Positions 1-5,817 of a stretch of 12,455 nucleotides of DNA are shown piece after piece. The translations under genes were made by a program, and so were the position numbers. Numbering within the stretch: position 1 is the stretch's first letter; each line of letters opens with the position of its first letter. Below the pieces are notes generated by a model that saw nothing but the letters and a program-made list of their open reading frames with translations, was not told the origin of the DNA and made no database searches. Origin of the DNA: Pseudomonadota bacterium (GTDB lineage Bacteria; Pseudomonadota; Alphaproteobacteria; UBA9655); NCBI GenBank assembly GCA_021809225.1, contig JAKBAL010000017.1, positions 1 to 12,455 of the forward strand, read 5' to 3'.

Positions 1-1
1 G

Positions 2-2359
2 GGTGAATAGGAGAGGTAAATTGCGGATCTGCGGAAACAAGGATTCCAGCGCCTTAAAATTGATGGAACTCTCTATGATATAGATGAGGCCCCGGCCTTA
101 AATAAAAAAATTAAGCATGATATCGAAGTTGTGGTGGATCGCCTTGTGATGCGCCCTGACTTAGGTCATCGCCTTCCTGATGCAATCGAAACCTCTCTCA
201 GGCTTTCCGATGGACTTCTTTATGGAGAAAACGCAGATACGGGAGAACGGCATACCTTTTCTGCGAAGTTTGCCTGCCCCGTATCAGGTTTTACCATTGA
301 TGAAATTGAACCGCGTCTTTTTTCTTTTAACAGTCCTTTTGGAGCCTGCCCGGGATGTGACGGTTTGGGCGTGAAGATTGTTTTTGACCCTCATCTTATT
401 GTTCCCAATCCCCAACTCACTCTAGGGGAGGGGGCCATTGCCCCCTGGGCAGGGGCTTTTTCCCATTACTATAATCAGGCTTTGGCAGCTGTTGTTGCTA
501 AATTTGGAGGACGGATGGATGAGTCCTATGCCAGTCTTCCGCAAGATACAAAAGATGTCATTTTTTATGGGTCAGGGGGGGAAAAGATTTCCATCACTTA
601 CCAGGATGAGGCCCGAACTTTTACGCAAAATAAGCCTTTTGAAGGGGTCATTCCCAGTCTTTCCCGACGGCAGAAAGAAAGAAAAGAGCGCTACGGTCAA
701 CCGGAGGAAATGAATCGCTACCAGAGTACATTGCCCTGCGAGGATTGCCAAGGATATCGCTTGAAACCAGAAGCATTGGCTGTGAAGATTCAGGGCCTTC
801 ATATTGGCCAAGTGACCGAATTGTCTATTGGCCATGCTCAAGCCTGGTTTGAGGAACTTACAGAAAAGCTCGGTCAAAAGGAAAGAGATATAGCGGCCCG
901 TATTCTAAAAGAAATTCAAGAACGCCTTGGTTTTTTGGTGAGTGTGGGGCTTGGCTATCTCTCACTTTCAAGGGCTTCTGGAACCCTTTCTGGCGGTGAG
1001 AGCCAACGCATCCGTTTAGCCTCGCAAATTGGTTCAGGCCTGATGGGTGTTCTTTATGTGCTTGATGAGCCCTCCATTGGCCTCCATCAAAAGGACAATG
1101 ATCGACTTTTGGCGACATTGACGCGTCTTCGGGATTTGGGAAATACAGTTCTTGTGGTTGAGCATGATGAGGATGCCATCCGCATGGCCGACTATGTCAT
1201 TGATATGGGGCCAGGGGCAGGGGTGAAGGGCGGTTTTATTGTAGCCCAAGGAACACCTCAAGAAATTATGGAAAATCCAGCAAGCTTAACGGGGCAATAT
1301 TTGGTGGGTGCGCAAAAAGTTCCCCTCCCCAAAGAGCGGCGCAAACCAAAACGAGGGCAAGTCTTAAAGGTCGTCGGAGCCAAAACCCATAACCTGCAAA
1401 ACATCACTGTTGATTTTCCTTTAGGAACTTTTACGTGTGTCACGGGCGTTTCAGGGGGAGGAAAGTCATCCCTGATCATTGAAACCCTTTATAAGGGATT
1501 GGCCCAAATCTTAAACGATAACTCTGCCATTCCAGGGCCCCATGATCGGATTGAAGGGATCGATTTGATTAACAAAATCGTGGACATTGATCAATCCCCC
1601 ATTGGGCGCACCCCAAGATCCAACCCAGCAACCTATACGGGGGTCTTTACCCCAATTCGGGAATGGTTTGCAGCCCTTCCCGAAGCGAAAGCTCGAGGCT
1701 ATTCCCCTGGGCGTTTTTCTTTCAATGTGAAAGGAGGGCGTTGTGAAGCCTGTCAAGGGGATGGTGTCATTAAGATTGAAATGCACTTTTTGCCCGATGT
1801 GTATGTGGAATGCGACCAATGCCATGGCAAGCGGTACAATCGGGAGACGCTCGAGATAAAATACCGGGATAAATCCATTGCCGAGGTGTTGGATATGACC
1901 GTTGATGAAGCTCTTGTATTCTTTGAAGCGATGCCAAGCATCAAGGACAAACTTTCAACCCTTTCTCAAGTGGGCCTTGGCTATGTCCATGTGGGACAAC
2001 GGGCAACCACTCTCTCAGGGGGGGAAGCTCAGCGCGTCAAACTTTCAAAAGAGCTTTCTCGCCGCGCCACAGGAAAAACCCTTTACATCTTAGATGAACC
2101 CACAACAGGTCTTCACTTTGATGATGTGCGAAAACTACTTGAAGTTCTTCATGCCCTTGTGGATCAAGGGAATACAGTGATTGTTATTGAACATAACCTT
2201 GAAGTCATAAAGACTGCGGATTGGATTATCGACTTAGGGCCGGATGGAGGAGACGAGGGGGGGAGGGTGGTAGCCATCGGTGCTCCCGAAGCCATTATCA
2301 AAGTTCCTGAAAGTTATACGGGATATTATTTGAAGGGATATGTAGAGGACAAAGCTTAA
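2..2359 (+). CDS. uvrA: UvrABC system protein A, 5'-truncated by the window edge, with two in-frame stops at the edge
   Basis: UvrA is the ABC-family ATPase that, with UvrB, finds bulky DNA damage in nucleotide excision repair. Visible here are the first zinc region (Cys-Pro-Val-Ser at 275-286 and a later Cys-Pro-Gly-Cys), the LSGGESQR signature at 986-1009 with a Walker B (LDEPSIGLH) and an H-loop (VEHDED), then the second ATPase half: Walker A GVSGGGKS at 1445-1468, the intact Cys-x2-Cys pairs CEAC and CDQC, the LSGGEAQR signature at 2012-2035 and LDEPTTGLH. The end matches the family C-terminus. About 165 N-terminal residues, including the first Walker A, lie outside the window. UvrA-like sequence continues upstream of the GTG at 131 back to about base 20 (IADLRKQGF), so 131 is not a true start. 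In that frame, TAG at 8-10 and TAA at 17-19 interrupt the gene. This could be sequence error at the edge or a real lesion. The family call is certain; intactness is not. Confidence 0.93.
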
Positions 2360-2443
2360 AGAACTTTACACTCAAAGTGGTGAGTGTGTAAAAGTTAAGA
2401 AAGAGTTAATGTGTAAAGTAAATTTTACATCAAGTACGCACAT

Positions 2444-2452
2444 TATACACAG
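2444..2452 (+). promoter_or_regulatory. DnaA box, exact TTATNCACA
   Basis: The bases read TTATACACA, an exact match to the bacterial DnaA-box consensus TTATNCACA. It lies at the start of the AT-rich stretch, and a reverse-strand one-mismatch box (TTTTACACA) sits at 2385-2393. Confidence 0.55.
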
Positions 2453-2544
2453 AGAAGATTTACCCTTTTTTCGCGAATGTTTCGTCAAGAAAATTTTTCA
2501 TTCAACCCGATAAGATTTTATCTTTACTTTAAAAAACGGCTGTG

Positions 2545-2557
2545 AATCAATGTGTTA
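2545..2557 (+). promoter_or_regulatory. IHF-type site overlapping a GANTC site and a degenerate DnaA box
   Basis: The 13 bases fit WATCAANNNNTTR at every fixed position (AATCAA, TGTG, TTA). GAATC at 2544-2548 is a possible CcrM methylation target, and the minus-strand DnaA-like box TGATTCACA covers 2541-2549. The overlap of three site types resembles alphaproteobacterial origin control, but short consensus matches in AT-rich DNA also arise by chance. Confidence 0.4.
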
Positions 2558-2632
2558 ATTTTACCTGCCTAAAAATGCAGCATTTCAACCTAAGTGAAGA
2601 TTGGGGCTTCATAATTTCCTCTCTCTTTCACC

Positions 2633-2667
2633 CTATCCACAAAGTTATCCACAAGATGCGTGGATAA
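2633..2667. promoter_or_regulatory. Cluster of three DnaA boxes
   Basis: Three boxes sit within 35 bases: CTATCCACA at 2633-2641 (plus, one mismatch), TTATCCACA at 2645-2653 (plus, exact) and TTATCCACG read on the minus strand at 2659-2667 (one mismatch). The first two start 12 bases apart. The third lies immediately next to the CtrA-type site. Such density is unlikely by chance and is the strongest regulatory signal in the window. Confidence 0.65.
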
Positions 2668-2668
2668 A

Positions 2669-2683
2669 TTAACAAATCGTTAA
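2669..2683. promoter_or_regulatory. CtrA-type site TTAA-N7-TTAA
   Basis: TTAA at 2669-2672 and TTAA at 2680-2683 are separated by seven bases, the spacing of the CtrA full site known from Caulobacter and relatives. The site is also the core of an inverted repeat (AAATTAAC at 2666-2673, GTTAATTT at 2679-2686). It abuts the minus-strand DnaA box, so the two proteins could compete. Its position, about 40 bases upstream of the uvrC -35 element, would also allow a role in transcription. Confidence 0.45.
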
Positions 2684-2722
2684 TTTTCTTAAGAGACGAG
2701 TGGAAATGGTTTCTACTCTTTC

Positions 2723-2751
2723 TTGACATAAAGAGAAATGCGAGGAATTCT
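2723..2751 (+). promoter_or_regulatory. Putative sigma-70 promoter of uvrC
   Basis: A perfect -35 hexamer TTGACA lies at 2723-2728. Seventeen bases later comes AATTCT (2746-2751), a poor -10 match. If this promoter is used, the ATG at 2738 lies inside it and translation must begin at the in-frame ATG at 2759, giving a very short leader or none. I saw no alphaproteobacterial SOS box (GTTC-N7-GTTC) here. Confidence 0.35.
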
Positions 2752-4621
2752 AGCACCTATGAGCAAAGAAGCATCTTCCCTTGAATGCGGCATTTTAACC
2801 ATAAAGAACTATGTTCAAAGGCTTCCTTCCAGTCCTGGCGTTTATCGCATGATCAATGGAAGAGAAGAGGTGCTGTATGTGGGCAAGGCGAAAAATCTTA
2901 AAAAGCGAGTTTCCAGTTACACTCAGCCTGATCGGCTTCCTATTAGGCTTCAACGAATGGTGGCAGAAACCAAACGGATGGAGTTTGTCACAACCCATAC
3001 GGAAGTAGAAGCCTTGCTTCTGGAAGTCAATCTGATCAAAAAGCTGATGCCGCGCTATAATATCCTGATGAGAGATAGCAAATCCTTTGCCTTTATTAGG
3101 ATTACAGGAAATCATCCTTATCCTCTTCTGACAAAGCATAGGGGGGCTAGAAACTTACCCGGGGATTACTATGGTCCTTTTGCCTCTGGGGAAGCCGTGA
3201 ATACAACTCTTACGGCACTGCACCGGGTTTTTCTTCTTCGCTCTTGTCCCGATCATGTTTTTGCTTCCCGTAAAAGGCCATGTTTACAATATCAAATTAA
3301 GCGGTGTAGTGCGCCTTGCGTGAACTATATCTCCCATGAAGATTATCAAAATCTTGTTCAAGAAACGCGTGATTTCTTAGCAGGAAAGACGAATGAAATT
3401 CAAAAGAACTTGGCAGAGAGCATGGAAAAGGCAAGCGCTGTCCGAGATTATGAGAAAGCGGCTATTTTTAGAGATCGCATCCGATCTCTGACGGCAGTCC
3501 AAGCGCGGCAGATGATTAACACCCAAATTTTAAAGGACGCAGATATTTTTGCGATCACGGCTTTAGGGGGGAAAACATGCGTTCAGCTTTTTCTCTTTCG
3601 TAATGGGTCGAATTATGGGGCTCATTCGTCTTTCCCAAGTCATGGAGAGGATATTAGTTCGGAAGAAGTTTTAGAAGCGTTTATCGCGCAGTTTTATGAA
3701 GATGCACCGTCTCCGCCTGAAATTCTTATCAGTCAGCCCCTTTCCAATGTTAAGCTGTTGGAAGAGGCCCTTTCTCAAAAAGCGGAAAGACGTGTCCATA
3801 TCCGCTATCCTAAATCGGGGGCTAAGGCAGAACTTGTCCGTCATGCCCTTCATAACGCCGAGGAATCCTTACAACGTCACCTGGCAGAAAAGGCTTCTCA
3901 AGAAGATCTTTTGCGCTCATTTATGGAGTTGTTTGACTTACCCATTTTCCCTCACCGCATCGAAGTTTATGATAATAGCCATATCCAAGGGGCTCAGGCC
4001 GTGGGGGGCATGATTGTCGCAGGCCCCGAAGGATTTCTTAAAAATGCTTATCGCAAATTTAATATTCGCACTAAAGAATTATCCCCTGGGGATGATTATG
4101 GAATGCTGCGTGAGGTTCTCACGCGTAGGTTTTCCAAAGCCCTCGCTCATGATAAGGATGATACCACTCAATGGCCAGATGCAATCCTCATAGATGGGGG
4201 GAAAGGCCAACTCTCAACGGCTGAGTCGACCTTTGCAGATTTAGGCATTTCTGATGTTCAATTGATTGCCATTGCAAAAGGCCCGGATCGCAACGCAGGG
4301 CGTGAGACATTTTATGTGCCTGGGCGAGAACCCTTTCAGCTTCCTCCCAACAACAAAGTTCTATACTACCTCCAACGTCTGCGCGATGAAGCTCATCGTT
4401 TTGCAGTGGGCGCCCACAGGAAGCGGCGAATAAAAGCTATTTCTGTTTCAAAGCTGGATGAAATTTCCGGCGTAGGGGCAGCGAGGAAACGGGCCCTCTT
4501 ACGACATTTTGGCTCAGCCAAAGCCGTTGAAGGGGCAGGTCTCAAGGATCTTGAGATGGTAATTGGGGTGAGTCAAAACTTAGCAAAAAAAATATATGAT
4601 TATTTTCATGGAAGAGAGTAA
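2738..4621 (+). CDS. uvrC: Excinuclease ABC subunit C
   Basis: UvrC is the nuclease of nucleotide excision repair. It makes the 3' and then the 5' cut beside the lesion in the UvrB-DNA complex. Residues numbered from 2738: the GIY-YIG nuclease spans about 31-100 (GVY 34-36, YVG 47-49, Lys50, Arg57). A UvrB-binding UVR helix pair (MEKASAVRDYEKAAIFRDRI) follows near 229-248. The RNase H-like 5'-incision domain contains EVYDNSHIQG and AILIDGGKGQL. The protein ends in helix-hairpin-helix motifs (ISGVGAARKRALLRHFGS). At 627 residues it is of usual length with all parts present. ATG 2759 (residue 8) is an alternative start: a TTGACA element ends only nine bases before 2738, and the first eight residues are not family-like. 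GAGGA at 2742-2746 is 12 bases from 2759, a long spacing. pgsA follows 73 bases downstream, an order common in alphaproteobacteria. Confidence 0.97.
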   Translation: MRGILAPMSKEASSLECGILTIKNYVQRLPSSPGVYRMINGREEVLYVGKAKNLKKRVSSYTQPDRLPIRLQRMVAETKRMEFVTTHTEVEALLLEVNLIKKLMPRYNILMRDSKSFAFIRITGNHPYPLLTKHRGARNLPGDYYGPFASGEAVNTTLTALHRVFLLRSCPDHVFASRKRPCLQYQIKRCSAPCVNYISHEDYQNLVQETRDFLAGKTNEIQKNLAESMEKASAVRDYEKAAIFRDRIRSLTAVQARQMINTQILKDADIFAITALGGKTCVQLFLFRNGSNYGAHSSFPSHGEDISSEEVLEAFIAQFYEDAPSPPEILISQPLSNVKLLEEALSQKAERRVHIRYPKSGAKAELVRHALHNAEESLQRHLAEKASQEDLLRSFMELFDLPIFPHRIEVYDNSHIQGAQAVGGMIVAGPEGFLKNAYRKFNIRTKELSPGDDYGMLREVLTRRFSKALAHDKDDTTQWPDAILIDGGKGQLSTAESTFADLGISDVQLIAIAKGPDRNAGRETFYVPGREPFQLPPNNKVLYYLQRLRDEAHRFAVGAHRKRRIKAISVSKLDEISGVGAARKRALLRHFGSAKAVEGAGLKDLEMVIGVSQNLAKKIYDYFHGRE

Positions 4622-4637
4622 TATGAATATGAATATG
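4620..4637 (+). repeat. Three tandem copies of AATATG at the uvrC stop
   Basis: AATATG is repeated three times without error, starting inside the uvrC stop codon. It is a microsatellite-like run in the short uvrC-pgsA gap. It changes no coding sequence, and I can assign it no function. Confidence 0.8.
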
Positions 4638-4694
4638 AGTGGGAGAAGAGCGTCTTCTTTCAGTCCGTGACAACAAGTAGCGAATAAAAAGGGT

Positions 4695-5252
4695 ATGCAG
4701 TCAACAACACTCCCCAATCTTTTAACGTTTATGCGGATTGCACTCATTCCGGTAGTGGTGGGGTTATTTTACTTTGACCGCCCTTTGAGTAATTGGCTTG
4801 CAGCTTTCTTTTTTATTTTGGCCTGCATCACGGATTATTTAGATGGATACTTTGCAAGAATCTTAAAGCAAACGACAAATTTTGGTGTCTTTCTCGATCC
4901 TATAGCGGATAAGCTCCTTGTGGCCGCAACCCTTCTTATGCTCGTTGGATTTGGTCGTATTCAAGGTATCAGCTTGATTCCTGCAGTCATCATCCTTTGT
5001 AGGGAAATTCTTGTTTCAGGCCTTCGGGAATTTTTAGCAGAAGCCCATGTCTCAGTTCCTGTAACCGAGCTTGCGAAGTGGAAAACAACCATCCAGATGA
5101 TAGCACTGAGTCTTTTGATTATTGAGAATGTACCTGGATTCCCCCTACCTATCCATCTGTTTGGAATTATTGGGCTTTGGATTGCGGCTCTTTTGACGTT
5201 GCTCACAGGGTTTGACTACCTTCGAGCGGGAGTGAAGCATATGGGAGATTAA
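4695..5252 (+). CDS. pgsA: CDP-diacylglycerol-glycerol-3-phosphate 3-phosphatidyltransferase
   Basis: PgsA makes phosphatidylglycerol phosphate from CDP-diacylglycerol and glycerol 3-phosphate at the cytoplasmic membrane, the committed step to phosphatidylglycerol and cardiolipin. The CDP-alcohol phosphatidyltransferase motif is complete: Asp47-x2-Asp50-Gly51-x2-Ala54-Arg55-x8-Gly64-x3-Asp68-x3-Asp72. Hydrophobic stretches fit several transmembrane helices, starting at about residues 13-25 and 31-45. The length of 185 residues is normal. The N-terminus (TLPNLLTFMRIALIPVVV) aligns with the family, which supports the ATG at 4695, although the purine run AAAAAGGG upstream lies only one base before the ATG. 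It probably shares transcription with uvrC. Two hairpins downstream (5454-5500) may end the message. PssA-type relatives share the motif, but length and N-terminus favour PgsA. Confidence 0.94.
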   Translation: MQSTTLPNLLTFMRIALIPVVVGLFYFDRPLSNWLAAFFFILACITDYLDGYFARILKQTTNFGVFLDPIADKLLVAATLLMLVGFGRIQGISLIPAVIILCREILVSGLREFLAEAHVSVPVTELAKWKTTIQMIALSLLIIENVPGFPLPIHLFGIIGLWIAALLTLLTGFDYLRAGVKHMGD

Positions 5253-5453
5253 GACTCTGTGAGCTTATGCTCATGGTATCTTGTATTCTTCGTCTGGGTC
5301 TACTCGCCGAAGCATTATCACCCTTCGCCAAGCCTATATCCCGCCCGCCTTCATAAAGAACTGCTTTCGTTCTCTATCTGGCTTGCTAGCCGAAGCTGCA
5401 GAGCAGTGAAGGCTGGAGACTCGCCCCCTTCCATTCTTAAGCTTTCGTATAGT

Positions 5454-5479
5454 ATTTTGCGTAGGCGAGCAAAATTTTT
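5454..5479 (+). terminator. AT-rich hairpin with T run, possible terminator
   Basis: ATTTTGC (5454-5460) and GCAAAAT (5469-5475) form a perfect seven-pair stem around an eight-base loop, followed by a T run to 5479. The stem has only two G-C pairs, so it would be a weak intrinsic terminator. It is placed to end pgsA transcription before the tRNA. Confidence 0.4.
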
Positions 5480-5480
5480 A

Positions 5481-5500
5481 ATTTCCCTCTGGAAATCTTT
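5481..5500 (+). terminator. Second hairpin, possible terminator
   Basis: ATTTCC (5481-5486) pairs perfectly with GGAAAT (5491-5496) over a four-base loop, followed by CTTTTC. It sits directly behind the hairpin at 5454-5479, so the two may act as a tandem terminator. Confidence 0.35.
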
Positions 5501-5529
5501 TCTCGTCTAAGGTATATAGAGCCCTTAAA

Positions 5530-5604
5530 GGGCGATTAGCTCAGCGGGAGAGCGTCTCGTTTACACCGAGAGGGTCGGGGGTTCAAATCCCTCATCGCCC
5601 ACCA
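5530..5604 (+). tRNA. tRNA-Val(UAC)
   Basis: The full cloverleaf can be drawn. The acceptor GGGCGAT (5530-5536) pairs with ATCGCCC (5594-5600). The D stem is GCTC/GAGC. The anticodon stem TCTCG (5555-5559) pairs with CGAGA (5567-5571) around loop TTTACAC, with anticodon TAC at 5562-5564. A five-base variable loop follows, then a T stem of five pairs including one G-U around TTCAAAT. Discriminator A and an encoded CCA end at 5604. Anticodon UAC reads valine GUA and, by wobble, other GUN codons. The leader base run GCCCTTA (5521-5527) is complementary to the 5' end of the tRNA. Confidence 0.97.
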
Positions 5605-5623
5605 GTCAAACTAAGGGGTTTAG

Positions 5624-5670
5624 AGGTTTTAACGGAGAGTTAAAAACCTTCGGGGCCCCCCGTATATTTT
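5624..5670 (+). terminator. Hairpin region behind the tRNA, possible terminator
   Basis: AGGTTTTAAC (5624-5633) pairs with GTTAAAAACCT (5639-5649), with one bulged base, over loop GGAGA. Immediately after comes the G/C palindrome GGGGCCCC (5652-5659) and a T run near 5666-5671. The arrangement suits the end of the tRNA transcript. The T run is not directly behind the first stem, so the exact terminator is uncertain. Confidence 0.45.
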
Positions 5671-5710
5671 TGGACAATGCAAGATAACACTCCATTTAAA
5701 AAAAGTCCGA

Positions 5711-5716
5711 TATAAT
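5711..5716 (+). promoter_or_regulatory. Possible -10 element for the 464-codon gene
   Basis: A perfect TATAAT hexamer lies about 100 bases upstream of the ATG at 5818. No good -35 hexamer sits at normal spacing. The implied leader contains two short hairpins, TTGCC/GGCAA (5741-5757) and GTTCT/AGAAC (5769-5782). Confidence 0.25.
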
Positions 5717-5817
5717 CAGTAGCAGAGATAAGTAGGTTTTTTGCCCAACAATGGCAAGGACAGGGCCAGTTCTAAAAAGAACAGCACTAATACCAATTAA
5801 ATATAAAAGAGATAGCC

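Larger units (their letters stand above)
2360..2737. other. AT-rich intergenic region with a DnaA-box cluster, CtrA-type and IHF sites (candidate origin or DnaA-controlled region)
   Basis: No gene is supported in these 378 bases. The region is much richer in A and T than the flanking genes. It holds DnaA-box matches to TTATNCACA: exact at 2444-2452 and 2645-2653 (plus), and with one mismatch at 2385-2393 (minus), 2541-2549 (minus), 2633-2641 (plus) and 2659-2667 (minus). It also holds a TTAA-N7-TTAA site at 2669-2683, an exact IHF consensus at 2545-2557, and a GAATC (GANTC, CcrM-type) site at 2544-2548. The stretch 2454-2540 is a pyrimidine-rich and AT-rich candidate for duplex unwinding. CTTTACAC occurs at 2364-2371 and again inverted at 2412-2419. 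In Caulobacter the origin combines DnaA, CtrA and IHF sites. Calling this an origin is inference, because the flanking genes are not the classic hemE or parAB neighbours. Confidence 0.5.
5253..5529. repeat. Non-coding, stem-loop-rich spacer (possible interspersed palindromic repeat)
   Basis: No convincing gene lies here. An 83-codon GTG-start frame at 5259-5510 has no ribosome site and runs through the hairpins. Visible structure: CTTCG at 5288-5292, CGAAG at 5308-5312 and CTTCG at 5323-5327, able to form alternative hairpins; AGAAC (5357-5361) with GTTCT (5369-5373); and a longer stem with CTAGCC (5386-5391), CTGC (5396-5399), GCAG (5403-5406) and GGCTGG (5411-5416). ACTCGCC occurs at 5302-5308 and 5419-5425. 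The density of complementary segments resembles an interspersed repeat family. No second copy is present in this window, so that is inference. Confidence 0.4.

Noticed and set aside
2362..2395. Imperfect hairpin just after uvrA as a terminator
   Set aside because: The stem (ACTTTACACTC with GAGTGTGTAAAAGT) has bulges and no T run follows; the words fit DnaA-like repeats better.
5357..5373. GAAC-N7-GTTC resembling an SOS box
   Set aside because: The alphaproteobacterial LexA site is a direct repeat GTTC-N7-GTTC and the Gram-positive one has four bases between halves; this has neither form, and lies by no SOS gene start.
5259..5510. 83-codon plus-strand frame with GTG start
   Set aside because: It has no ribosome site, runs through a series of hairpins, and its translation shows no protein-like domain or signal; it is better read as a structured spacer.
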